DNA from: Rhizobium sp. AC27/96
Lineage (GTDB): Bacteria > Pseudomonadota > Alphaproteobacteria > Rhizobiales > Rhizobiaceae
Reading direction: 5' to 3'
Assembly (NCBI RefSeq): GCF_001692325.1
Contig: NZ_LXKN01000022.1
Span: 17,465 to 81,464, forward strand
Length of the DNA stretch: 64,000 bases
Below, in pieces: positions 8,560 to 16,821 of the stretch. The position numbers and the translations under genes were made by a program. Below the pieces are notes generated by a model that ran no database searches, was not told the origin of the DNA, and was given only the letters and a program-made list of their open reading frames with translations. Numbering within the stretch: position 1 is the stretch's first letter; each line of letters opens with the position of its first letter.

Positions 8560-10114
8560 CCTTCGGGTAGAACCACGCATAGCCGAAATGATACCGATCC
8601 GGGTCGCTTCCGTAATAGAAGGGAAGGGCGATATCGTTTTGAGCGGGCATTTGCACGGTGGCGCCGAATTTTGCCGTAAGCCAATCTTTCAGGCTGTCGG
8701 GCATGGCCGACTGGCGTCCATCGCGCTCGTTCCAGACCAGCAGGACCGGCCCGTTTCCGATGGCCTGGCGGCTAAGATCCGATCCCGGATATTCCGCCGA
8801 GATCACCGCTGTATGTGGCATGTTCACGCGGATATTGCCAGCTTTGAGCCAACTCGTCGCCACCACGGCAACCGGCCGCTTGCCGTCCGCAAGGGCCACC
8901 GTGTTCACGAAACTCGCATAGGGCGTGTTCAGATGCTCATAAGACTTGAAGAGCTTCGCGAAGAGAACGCCGCCGGCTATGATCATCGGCAGCGCGACGA
9001 TCATGACCAGGGGCAGGTAGAAAGACCTCTTCAGAGCCGCTGGATTCTGTTCTCCCGCGGCTTCGAGCTTCAGGCAGAAATAGAGCGGCAGCAGAAACAG
9101 AAACGGCAGCAGCCATCGGTCGCGAAATTCCGTGAGTGTCGTGACGACGATCAACGCCAGCAATATCACCGCCGTGCTCAGGAATATGGTTCCGACGAAG
9201 TTGCTCCATTGACTTCTCGCGCGCAGCGATCGCACAAACGACCGGCGAAAAGTCAGGAAAAAGACCACGGTTGTCGGAGCAACGATTGCCACGCTGGTCT
9301 TGATCAACTCGATGACGCCATTGGCGATATCGGAAAGCTTGCCGCCCGCTCCCCGCTCCGACATGGTCTGCACGGTGGTAGCCAAAACCCGGTCTATGTT
9401 GGATATCATCCATAGCGCGTGCGGCAGGAACACCAGAATCGCGATCACCGGAGCCAGAAGGAAGCGCCTGTCCAGCAGTCTCTTGCGACCCTCTGGATGA
9501 CAGAGAACGGCCACGAAGACGCTGATGATGATGAGGGCAAAATTGTACTTGGTGAGCATTCCGAGCCCGGCCCAAAGGCCGATCATGGCGTAGGAACCCA
9601 GTGTTGGCCGACGGATGGTCGTCACCACGAAGTAGATGAACAGGACGACGGCGAGCAGCGTGCCGACCGTATGCGTCAGGTCCCTCTGCGCCTGCCAGAA
9701 CATCTGGGGCATGGTCAGCAGAGACAAGGTGGCGAGCGCCGCCAGTCTCTTGTCGTTGAGGAGTTGTTTCGCCAGCGCGTGGTAGGCCAGGTAGACCAGG
9801 AAAAGCAGGAGATTCTTCAATATGGCAAGCGACGCGACGCTAGTGCCGAAGATCTCGAACACGCCATACTGGAGCCAATTGTAAAGCGGTGGCTGGGCAT
9901 CATATCCCCAGGCCAGCCATTGTCCGACCACGAATTGCTGAGCCTCGTCGATCCGCACGGAACTCGAAATGGAGATGCGAATGGCGGCCTGCACACAGAA
10001 ATATACGGCGAATATCCAACCCACCCAACGGAAATCGGAGAACAGCCGCTCGCTCGTTGCCGACTTAATTCGGTCAAACATTTGCGAAAGATTGTTCTGC
10101 GCGAGAGCTTTCAT
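8552..10114 (-). CDS. GT39/PMT-family membrane glycosyltransferase
   Basis: Polytopic membrane protein of 520 residues in the dolichyl-phosphate-mannose/ArnT superfamily, which moves sugars from polyprenyl-phosphate donors onto lipids, glycans or proteins on the periplasmic side. The acidic motif RIDEAQQ lies in the first periplasmic loop near residues 55-61, followed by AWGYDAQPPLYNW, as in PMT_2 proteins. About ten hydrophobic helices follow, then a C-terminal soluble domain from about residue 400. ATG at 10114 is preceded by CGGAGAA. No partner gene is nearby, so the acceptor is unknown. Confidence 0.82.
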   Translation of the reverse strand: MKALAQNNLSQMFDRIKSATSERLFSDFRWVGWIFAVYFCVQAAIRISISSSVRIDEAQQFVVGQWLAWGYDAQPPLYNWLQYGVFEIFGTSVASLAILKNLLLFLVYLAYHALAKQLLNDKRLAALATLSLLTMPQMFWQAQRDLTHTVGTLLAVVLFIYFVVTTIRRPTLGSYAMIGLWAGLGMLTKYNFALIIISVFVAVLCHPEGRKRLLDRRFLLAPVIAILVFLPHALWMISNIDRVLATTVQTMSERGAGGKLSDIANGVIELIKTSVAIVAPTTVVFFLTFRRSFVRSLRARSQWSNFVGTIFLSTAVILLALIVVTTLTEFRDRWLLPFLFLLPLYFCLKLEAAGEQNPAALKRSFYLPLVMIVALPMIIAGGVLFAKLFKSYEHLNTPYASFVNTVALADGKRPVAVVATSWLKAGNIRVNMPHTAVISAEYPGSDLSRQAIGNGPVLLVWNERDGRQSAMPDSLKDWLTAKFGATVQMPAQNDIALPFYYGSDPDRYHFGYAWFYPKAG

Positions 10115-10415
10115 TCAATTCTCCGTACCGCTGTCAATATCTTGTCAGCGTCCTGTCATTTCGTTCATGCCAAATGGTGGTCTACGCTTCCAAGGAAGAC
10201 GTTACCATGACGTTTTGGCTGTCTGCGGAATTTTTCCAGGGCGGCATGCCCGGAAACCACCCAAATCGACAGGGTGTGTAGCCATTCTATGACACCCTGT
10301 TGAGCGCTGGCTTTTCTCAATGGCATCGGCCTGTGCTTATAACAGCACTGCAATCCCGACCCTATAAGGAAAATCGGGGAGTCCTGCGGTATTGTGTCCT
10401 GCGGGCATCAATTGC
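10115..10415. other. Intergenic region with no recognisable gene
   Basis: 301 bases upstream of the glycosyltransferase and downstream of the cyclase. Several short frames cross it but none has a plausible start and protein-like composition. The part next to 10114 contains two TGTCA-type words close together that might belong to a promoter. Confidence 0.5.
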
Positions 10416-11621
10416 TCAATGCGCGAAGGTAAACAGCTCCATCGCATCGGCAAAACCTTTCAGCCGCTGCGGACCGATCGACATCGCGTTTGCGATCTGT
10501 GCCTTCTCGCGGAAGGGGGCGGACATCAGGAGCGCCTCGCCCCTTTCGCTGCAGATGCCCTGGATACGGCTGACGACATTGACGTCGGGGCCGATCAGCG
10601 TGAAGTCCAGGCGACTGCCCGAGCCGACATTGCCGTAGCTGACTTCTCCATAATGCAGGGCGATGCCTGTCTTGACGCGAATGCCGTCATAGTCGAAGCG
10701 GTCGACTTCGCTGAGGATAGCCTGTGCCGATGTCAGCGCGGCATGGCAGGCTCCGGGCGGATCGATCCCCGGGAAGAAGGCGAGAACGGCATCGCCCATG
10801 AACTTCAGCACTTCGCCGCCTTCCCGCGTGATCGCGGGCACGACCTTGTCGAAATAGGCGTTCAACAGGCCAAGAACGGTGTTGCCGGGTAGCCGGTTGG
10901 ACAATTCGGTGAACCCCCGCAGGTCGCAGAGAAGAAGTGCCGCCTCCATGGATTCGATCTCGCCGCGGCGGATATGTCCGGCAAGGATCCGGCTCGCGGT
11001 CATCGGGCCGATATAGGTGTCGAGCAGGCTGAGCTCGCATTGCCGCAGGACACGCAGTTCGCAGGTATTGCGCAGCGCCGGCAGAATGCGCTCGATCACC
11101 TGCTGCTCGATGGGTGTGAAACCACCCTGGCGTCGCGTGCCGAAGACGGCGGTGCTGATCGGCCCGTCTGCATTGCATAGCGGCGCGATGATCAGCTGCA
11201 CCAGTCCGCGGCCGGAAAAAATGTCGATATGTTGCCAGGGGCCATAGGGGCTTTCGCCGGGGCCGACGATCAACGGCTCGCGCATTCCCTGCACTTTGAG
11301 CAGCGGCGTGTTGGCGAAAGCCAGGCGCGAGCCATGTTCCCGATCATGAACCTCGATCGGCTCACCCGGCGCCCAGGCAAAGGTGCGGCCAATAAAATCC
11401 GGATGCAGCGTCGTCAGATGCAGGGTCAACCGGTCGACGGGAAGGCCGAGTGCCCGAAGACGGCGTCCAAGCCCGAAGACGAGGCCGGCTTCGTCGAGGG
11501 CGTGGCATTCGTCGCCGGTCAGCCATTCGACAAGGGTAAGGGTTGCTGCGGTGTTGATGCCGACATGGGGGGCCTTGGGATTCGGTGTTGCAGCTTCAGG
11601 CACGTCCAACAGCATGGTCAT
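10416..11621 (-). CDS. Class III adenylate/guanylate cyclase with GAF-like sensor
   Basis: Cyclase of 401 residues. Residues about 25-200 resemble a GAF-type sensory domain and residues about 220-401 form the catalytic domain. Visible catalytic features are the first metal Asp in LLCDLRGFTELS, the KFMGDAVLAFF block with the substrate Lys and second metal Asp, and the N-x(3)-R pair in VNVVSRI. A family-typical single domain must homodimerise. ATG at 11621 follows GGAGGAG. Only 30 nt separate it from the emrB stop, so it is probably the third gene of the efflux operon. Whether it makes cAMP or cGMP cannot be decided from sequence. Confidence 0.88.
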   Translation of the reverse strand: MTMLLDVPEAATPNPKAPHVGINTAATLTLVEWLTGDECHALDEAGLVFGLGRRLRALGLPVDRLTLHLTTLHPDFIGRTFAWAPGEPIEVHDREHGSRLAFANTPLLKVQGMREPLIVGPGESPYGPWQHIDIFSGRGLVQLIIAPLCNADGPISTAVFGTRRQGGFTPIEQQVIERILPALRNTCELRVLRQCELSLLDTYIGPMTASRILAGHIRRGEIESMEAALLLCDLRGFTELSNRLPGNTVLGLLNAYFDKVVPAITREGGEVLKFMGDAVLAFFPGIDPPGACHAALTSAQAILSEVDRFDYDGIRVKTGIALHYGEVSYGNVGSGSRLDFTLIGPDVNVVSRIQGICSERGEALLMSAPFREKAQIANAMSIGPQRLKGFADAMELFTFAH

Positions 11622-11651
11622 GACTATCTCCTCCTGTTTTGGGTGCCGCGC

Positions 11652-13253
11652 CTAGTGCGCGCCGGCACCCGAGAGATGACCGGATTTCTTGAGGAACAGA
11701 CTGGCAAGCAGAGCGACCCCGAGAGCGACGCCCAGCAGGAAGAACGTGTCGCTGAAGGCCATGATATTGGCCTGCTTGCGCAGGCTGGAGGCGATGGCGA
11801 CAATTGCCTTGTGGGTAGCAAGCGCCTGGTCACTGACGCCATGGTTCATGAAATAGGTGGTCAGCCTGGCGACCCGGTCGCGCGTGGCATCTTCAAACAT
11901 TGAGACCGAGTTCGTCAGGATGTTCGAGTGGAACTGTTCGCGCTTGGTGAGAAAGGTCTGCAGTGCCGCGATGCCGACTGCGCCGCCGAGGTTGCGCATC
12001 ATGTTGAAGAGCGCGGAGGCCGAGCCTGCATTTTCCTGCTCGATGCCGGCTGTGGCAATCGCAGTGAGCGGGGTGAAGGCCAGTGCCTGACCGACGGCGC
12101 GAACGATGTTCGGCCAGAAGAGCTGATCGCTGGCATAATCGCCCGTCATGTAGATGTTCATGAAGTTCGAGGCAGAAAAGAGCGCGAAGCCGACGATGAT
12201 CAGCAGGCGGGCGTCGAAACGCTTCATAAGCCGCGGCACCAGCGGGATCAGGATCAGCTGCGGAATGCCGGTCCAGGCGAGCACCATACCGATCTGCTCG
12301 GAATTATAGCCCTGAATGCGGGTCAGGTAGATCGGCAGGATGAAGACCGAACCATAGAGCGCGATACCCATCAGGAAATTGGCGACGATGCCGAAGCCGA
12401 AATTGCGCCGCACCAGCAGGCGCAGGTTCAGCAACGGATGGGCGGCCCGCAACTCGATGATGAGGAAGAGCGTCAGCGACACGACGGCGATGACCGACAG
12501 GCGGACGATGAACGGCGAACCGAACCAGTCGTCCTTGTTGCCCTCTTCCAGTACGGTCTGCAGTGCGGCAAGGCCGACCGCCATGGTGATGATCCCTGGC
12601 CAGTCGCCCTTGGCGAGCAGCGAAAGGTTCATCGGCGCACGGTCGAGCGAGGCCCACAGCATGCCGACCATCAGGATGCCGGGCACCAGATTGACATAGA
12701 AGATGTATTCCCAGCCCCAGCTTTCGGTGAGGTAACCGCCGATGGTGGGACCAATCGCCGGGGCAAATGTTGCCGACAGGGCAAAAAGCGCTAGGCCCAT
12801 CGGCTGTTTCGGCTTCGGCAGCATCGTGATGATGATGGTGAATGCCATCGGAATGAGCACGCCGCCGGAGAAGCCCTGGATTGCGCGCAGGATGATCATC
12901 TGCTGCAGGTTTGCGGCAAAGGCGCAGGCGACCGAGAAGAGCAGAAAGAGGATGGCATTGGTCAGCAGATAAATGCGGACCGAAAAGACGCGGGCAAGCC
13001 AGGCGCTGAGCGGGATGACGACGATCTCGGCGATCAGATAGGAGGTCGAGATCCAGCCGCCGTCATCCGTTCCGGCGCCGATGGCGCCCTGGATGTCGGC
13101 AAGCGAAGCGTTGACGATCTGGATGTTCAAGACCGCCATGAAGGCGCCGAGCGTCGAGCCGATCACGGCGGTCCACATGCGCAACGGCGTCATCGCAGGT
13201 CTGGCCGCGGGCGCGACCGAATTGTTGTTTGCGGCAATCTGAAGAGTGGCCAT
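11652..13253 (-). CDS. emrB: DHA2-type (14-helix) MFS drug efflux transporter, EmrB-like
   Basis: Inner-membrane proton antiporter of 533 residues with about 14 helices, working with the EmrA-like adaptor upstream to expel hydrophobic toxicants. Family marks are ALDTTIVN-like FMAVLNIQIVNASLADIQG, WISTSYLIAEIVVIPLSAWLARVF and the motif-C region ATFAPAIGPTIGGYLTESWGW-type segment near residue 155. The start is preceded by GGAAGGAG. The 77-nt gap to emrA contains a copy of the three-block operator candidate, so it may also have its own promoter. Confidence 0.9.
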   Translation of the reverse strand: MATLQIAANNNSVAPAARPAMTPLRMWTAVIGSTLGAFMAVLNIQIVNASLADIQGAIGAGTDDGGWISTSYLIAEIVVIPLSAWLARVFSVRIYLLTNAILFLLFSVACAFAANLQQMIILRAIQGFSGGVLIPMAFTIIITMLPKPKQPMGLALFALSATFAPAIGPTIGGYLTESWGWEYIFYVNLVPGILMVGMLWASLDRAPMNLSLLAKGDWPGIITMAVGLAALQTVLEEGNKDDWFGSPFIVRLSVIAVVSLTLFLIIELRAAHPLLNLRLLVRRNFGFGIVANFLMGIALYGSVFILPIYLTRIQGYNSEQIGMVLAWTGIPQLILIPLVPRLMKRFDARLLIIVGFALFSASNFMNIYMTGDYASDQLFWPNIVRAVGQALAFTPLTAIATAGIEQENAGSASALFNMMRNLGGAVGIAALQTFLTKREQFHSNILTNSVSMFEDATRDRVARLTTYFMNHGVSDQALATHKAIVAIASSLRKQANIMAFSDTFFLLGVALGVALLASLFLKKSGHLSGAGAH

Positions 13254-13304
13254 GACGCTTCTCCTTCCGGCTCATGCCGAAATAATCTCATGACAGTGTT
13301 GAGG

Positions 13305-13354
13305 TGATAATCGACGAAGGAAGGGAAGGATCATCCAGCCTGGCCGGATAATCC
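13305..13354. promoter_or_regulatory. Three-block operator candidate, copy 2 (before emrB)
   Basis: TGATAATC (13305-13312), then 10 nt, GGGAAGGATCATC (13323-13335), then 9 nt, CGGATAATCC (13345-13354). The same three blocks with the same two spacings occur at 14642-14691. Each block contains the palindrome GATNATC, with centres 23 and 18 bp apart. This copy overlaps the emrA stop codon and ends 51 bp before the emrB start. It is probably a LysR binding site. Confidence 0.7.
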
Positions 13355-14563
13355 CTCCGATTTGGCAGTCGATGTCTGGGCAGCCTTGGTATCGATTTCA
13401 GGCTCGACCGACATGCCCGACCGCAGCAGGCCGGCAAGATGTTCGTCGTCGATGACGATCTTCACCGGGATGCGCTGAACGATCTTGGTAAAGTTGCCCG
13501 TCGCATTATCCGGCGGCAACAGTGAGAACTCCAGGCCGCTTGCCGGCGAGAGGCTGTCGACATGGCCCTTGATGGCGACGTCGGGGAAGCTGTCGACCTT
13601 GATCTCGACCGACTGGCCGGGGCGTACATAGGTCAGCTGCGTTTCCTTGAAATTGGCGACGACATAAACCGAGTGCAGCGGTACCACCGCCATCAGCTGC
13701 GTGCCCGAGGTGACGTACTGGCCGACACGGATCGAGCGGGCACCCACCGTGCCATCAACTGCGGCGACGATATCCGTGTAGGAGAGGTTGAGTTCGGCCT
13801 GCTGCAATGCTGCCGCGGCACGATCACGCTGGGCGGCTGCCTGATCGCGCTGTGTCTGCAGCACCGGCACCTTGTTCTGGGCCGCGACAAGTGCTGCCTG
13901 ATCGCGTTCGACTGCGGCAGCGGCCTGCTTGCTGGCCGATTGTGTTTCTTCTGCGCGCGATTGCGTGCCGGCACCATTGCTGATCAGGCGCGCCTGGCGG
14001 GCGGCGTCGGACTGTGCGTAGTCGAGGGAAGCCTGCGAGGCGTCGATCGTTGCCTTGGCCTGCCCGATCAGCGACTGCTGCAGAAGGATCTGCGCATCGA
14101 TATTGGCGATGGCCGCGTCCGCGGCCTTGAGATCCGCCTTCGCTTGCGAAAGCGCGGCCTGGAAGTCGCGATCGTCGATGCGGGCAAGCACCTGGCCGGC
14201 CTTGACCGTATCATTGTCGTTGACCAGCACATCCTTGATATAGCCGGCGACCTTTGGGGCGATGGCGGTGTAATCGGCCTTCACATACGCGTCGTCAGTG
14301 GACTCGATGAAGCGGCCGACCGTCCAGTAGTGATAGCCGTAATCGGCGCCCAGAGCGACGCCGGCCAGCAAAGCGGCAACGAGCAATCCGCGCTTCACCA
14401 GCTTGCGGCCCGTCCCGGGAGCCTTCGTGGCCGCAGGGGTTGTCGCCTCGGCGTGTGGTGCCTGCGGCGCTTCGGCAGCGGGGGATTTTGCCACCTCGCC
14501 CGCAGGAACAGCCTCGGCCTGGCTCGCGTTTTTGAAAGCCTCGTTGCGGGGTAGTTCGACCAT
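13331..14563 (-). CDS. emrA: HlyD-family efflux adaptor, EmrA-like
   Basis: Membrane-fusion adaptor of 410 residues that links the MFS pump to an outer-membrane channel. A cytoplasmic Ala/Pro-rich tail of about 55 residues precedes one helix (LVKRGLLVAALLAGVALG). Next come a lipoyl-half segment (VNDNDTVKAGQVLARIDDRDF), a long coiled coil (about residues 120-240), the second lipoyl half and a beta-barrel. ATG at 14563 follows AAGGAG by 8 nt. It is the first gene of emrA-emrB-cyclase and divergent from the LysR gene at 14701. No TolC-like gene is present in the window. Confidence 0.9.
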   Translation of the reverse strand: MVELPRNEAFKNASQAEAVPAGEVAKSPAAEAPQAPHAEATTPAATKAPGTGRKLVKRGLLVAALLAGVALGADYGYHYWTVGRFIESTDDAYVKADYTAIAPKVAGYIKDVLVNDNDTVKAGQVLARIDDRDFQAALSQAKADLKAADAAIANIDAQILLQQSLIGQAKATIDASQASLDYAQSDAARQARLISNGAGTQSRAEETQSASKQAAAAVERDQAALVAAQNKVPVLQTQRDQAAAQRDRAAAALQQAELNLSYTDIVAAVDGTVGARSIRVGQYVTSGTQLMAVVPLHSVYVVANFKETQLTYVRPGQSVEIKVDSFPDVAIKGHVDSLSPASGLEFSLLPPDNATGNFTKIVQRIPVKIVIDDEHLAGLLRSGMSVEPEIDTKAAQTSTAKSEGLSGQAG

Positions 14564-14641
14564 GTGTCCGTCTCCTTAAACATCGCAGCCCTTTCATGAG
14601 GGCCTTTTTGATGCCATGAAGATGCGTCCGAACGGTCCTTC

Positions 14642-14691
14642 TGATAATCTCCTCAAATCGGGAAGGATCATCAACTCACAGCGGATAATCC
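14642..14691. promoter_or_regulatory. Three-block operator candidate, copy 1 (emrA/LysR divergent promoter)
   Basis: TGATAATC (14642-14649), 10 nt, GGGAAGGATCATC (14660-14672), 9 nt, CGGATAATCC (14682-14691). The last block ends 9 bp before the LysR ATG at 14701 and the array sits 79-128 bp before emrA. All 31 block positions match the copy at 13305 while the spacers differ, as expected for a selected protein-binding site. Confidence 0.75.
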
Positions 14692-14700
14692 GAGGATCAC

Positions 14701-15603
14701 ATGGATCGGCTGACCAGCCTCACAGTCTTTGGCCGGGTGGTGGAATGCGGCGGTTTTTCCGCCGCCGCCCGCCGGCTCAACATGTCCGTCACCATGGTGG
14801 GCAATCACGTACAATCGCTCGAGGACCGCCTCGGTGTGCGGCTTTTGAACCGCACCACGCGCAAGGTGAGCCTGACGGAGACCGGCAAATATTATTATGA
14901 ACGCTCCGCACAGATCCTTGCCGATCTCGAGGAGGCCGACCAGGCGGCCGGTGCGCTCTCGACCACGCCGCGCGGCACGCTGAAGATCCATTCCAACACG
15001 GCGATCGTGCGCTTCCTCGTGCCTGTCATCAGCGAGTTCATGGCCCTTTACCCGCTGATCTCGATCGATTTCGGCGTCAACGAGCGCATGATCGACATGG
15101 TCGAAGAGGGATACGATCTCGCCATCCGCACGGTATCGCCGCCGGATTCGACACTGGTCGTGCGCAAGCTGACACCCTGGCGTCACATGCTGGTCTGTTC
15201 GCCGGCCTATCGCGATGCGCACCCCATGCCGAAGACACCGGCCGAGCTCGCCGAGCACAATTGCCTGCAATATTCCTATTATCCCTATGGCGACGAATGG
15301 CGCTTCGAGGATGCGGAGGGCAGGCAGCAAAGCGTCAAGATCTCCGGCAATGTCGTCTCCAACAGCCCCGAGATGCTTCGCTATCTGCTGGCGAACGCTC
15401 AGGGCATCTTTCTTGCCCCGAGCTTCATCGTTTTCGAGGAGGTTGCCGCCGGCCGCCTCGTCCGCATGCTGCCGGACTACCGCCCTGTGGAGTTCACCAT
15501 CAACGCAATCTACCCCAACCGCAGCCATCTGCCGACCAAGGTGCGGCTGTTCATCGATCTCCTGGTGGAGCGTTTTGCCGAACATCGCAAATGGATGAGC
15601 TGA
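14701..15603 (+). CDS. LysR-family regulator of the emrAB operon
   Basis: DNA-binding regulator of 300 residues. The N-terminal winged helix-turn-helix (residues 1-60, FSAAARRLNMSVTMVGNHVQSLEDRLGVRLLNRTTR) is followed by a PBP2-like effector domain of the CrgA/AaeR type. It is divergent from emrA and its start codon lies beside the three-block repeat, so it very likely controls emrAB and itself. The inducer is unknown, probably a small aromatic or hydrophobic substrate of the pump. Confidence 0.9.
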   Translation: MDRLTSLTVFGRVVECGGFSAAARRLNMSVTMVGNHVQSLEDRLGVRLLNRTTRKVSLTETGKYYYERSAQILADLEEADQAAGALSTTPRGTLKIHSNTAIVRFLVPVISEFMALYPLISIDFGVNERMIDMVEEGYDLAIRTVSPPDSTLVVRKLTPWRHMLVCSPAYRDAHPMPKTPAELAEHNCLQYSYYPYGDEWRFEDAEGRQQSVKISGNVVSNSPEMLRYLLANAQGIFLAPSFIVFEEVAAGRLVRMLPDYRPVEFTINAIYPNRSHLPTKVRLFIDLLVERFAEHRKWMS

Positions 15604-15702
15604 GCAGTGCGGCCTTCTGCCGCCGCCCGCAATCTCGCTTGCCAACAGGGTGGGAGAGCGGTGTATTCACGGTCGGTGCCCATGGTGACTGGAAGGAAAT
15701 CA

Positions 15703-16173
15703 ATGACTCGCCTGCCTGAAGCCAACGCCGTGGATTTGTCGGTCGATCACGCGTTTTTCGAACTGCTGACGGGCAGCTTTCATCGCATCGTCGGGACCAC
15801 GCTCGTCCATGAGGGGGTTGGAGCGGAGTGGCTCTATCACGACGCTCCTTTTGTTGTTCTGGCCCACAATACGGACGCCGATCCGCGCTTCGTCTATGCC
15901 AACAAGGCCGGCCAGAACTGCTTCGAATATCCCTGGGACGAATTCATAACCTTGCCCTCGCGCCTTTCGGCGGAGCTTCCCAATCGCGAGGAACGTCAGC
16001 GGCTCTTGGATGCGGTGACGCGCAATGGCTTTATTTCCGATTATCGCGGAGTGCGGATCGCCAAATCCGGGCGGCGCTTCTGGATCGAAGACGGCATTGT
16101 TTGGCAGCTCATCGACAAGGATGGCAATCGGCGCGGCCAGGCTGCGACCTTTTCCAGATGGACCGACGTCTAA
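15703..16173 (+). CDS. MEKHLA domain protein
   Basis: Soluble protein of 156 residues made almost entirely of a MEKHLA domain, a PAS-like fold first noted in plant HD-ZIP III proteins. Typical segments are FELLTGSFHRIVG, APFVVLAHNTDADPRFVYANKAGQ, LPSRLSAELPNREERQRLLD and DYRGVRIAKSGRRFWIED. GGAAGGA ends 5 nt before the ATG at 15703; the frame is open further upstream but lacks a ribosome site. A sensory or small-ligand role is likely, function unknown. Confidence 0.8.
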   Translation: MTRLPEANAVDLSVDHAFFELLTGSFHRIVGTTLVHEGVGAEWLYHDAPFVVLAHNTDADPRFVYANKAGQNCFEYPWDEFITLPSRLSAELPNREERQRLLDAVTRNGFISDYRGVRIAKSGRRFWIEDGIVWQLIDKDGNRRGQAATFSRWTDV

Positions 16174-16218
16174 CTTCTACGCCCCACAACGGCATCCCTG
16201 ACAGCCCGTCCACCATGG

Positions 16219-16242
16219 TCTCCCGGATTTCAATCCGGGAGA
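16219..16242. terminator. Bidirectional terminator-like hairpin
   Basis: TCTCCCGGAT at 16219-16228 pairs perfectly with ATCCGGGAGA at 16233-16242 over a 4-nt loop. It lies between the convergent MEKHLA and RidA genes and can serve both. Confidence 0.7.
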
Positions 16243-16263
16243 TGATCGGTTTCGCAGCGAGGA

Positions 16264-16662
16264 TCAGGCTTTCGAGGGGATGCGGGCGATGACCTTGATC
16301 TCGAAATCGAAGCCGGCGAGCCAGTTGACGCCGATCGCGGTCCAGTTCGGGTAGGGCGGCTGGCCGAAAATCGTCTGTTTGACGCCCATGATGGTTGGGA
16401 ACTGGTTTTCGGGGTCGGTGTGGAACGTCGTCACATCGACGATATCGTCAAAGGTGCAGCCTGCTGCATCCAGCGTCGCCTTGAGGTTTGCGAAAGCGAG
16501 CTGCACCTGGCGTTCGAAATCCGGCTCTGGCGTGCCGTCGGAGCGGCTGCCGACCTGTCCGGATACGAAAAGCAGGTCACCGGACCGGATGGCGGCCGAA
16601 TAGCCATGTTCTTCGTAAAGTGCGTGTCTGTTTGCAGGAAAAATTGCTTCGCGTTGGGTCAT
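16264..16662 (-). CDS. RidA-family (YjgF) protein
   Basis: Protein of 132 residues in the RidA/YER057c/UK114 superfamily, whose best-known members hydrolyse reactive enamine/imine intermediates. Family segments are GDLLFVSGQVG, AFANLKATLDAAGCTFDDIVDVTTFHTD and the C-terminal FEIKVIARIPSKA. The Arg that binds the carboxylate in true RidA (in the last conserved block, usually R-x-x-V-E) is replaced by a FEIKVIAR context, so it belongs to a divergent subgroup. It is divergent from TetR at 16822 across three operator-like palindromes. Confidence 0.85.
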   Translation of the reverse strand: MTQREAIFPANRHALYEEHGYSAAIRSGDLLFVSGQVGSRSDGTPEPDFERQVQLAFANLKATLDAAGCTFDDIVDVTTFHTDPENQFPTIMGVKQTIFGQPPYPNWTAIGVNWLAGFDFEIKVIARIPSKA

Positions 16663-16740
16663 GCTGGATCTTTCTTCATCGTCGTTGGCTGGAGCCGGTG
16701 AGACCAGTCGAGGGCTTCACAAGCTGCGGCATAATTTGAT

Positions 16741-16804
16741 ATACGGTGCGTATGTGGAATTATTCAGATACGAGCCGTATGTCAAGTTCATATACGGCTT
16801 GTAT
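16741..16804. promoter_or_regulatory. Three TetR operator-like palindromes
   Basis: Three 13-bp boxes in the ridA/tetR divergent spacer: ATACGGTGCGTAT (16741-16753), ATACGAGCCGTAT (16768-16780) and ATACGGCTTGTAT (16792-16804). The arms ATACG/CGTAT are perfect in the first two and have one mismatch in the third. Starts are 27 and 24 bp apart. They likely bind the TetR protein encoded at 16822 and repress both directions. Confidence 0.75.
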
Positions 16805-16821
16805 GTGAAAATGAGGATAAA

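Noticed and set aside
13305..14691. Recent segmental duplication as explanation for the paired 50-bp repeat
   Set aside because: Only the three blocks are identical; spacers and flanks do not match, which does not fit a recent duplication.
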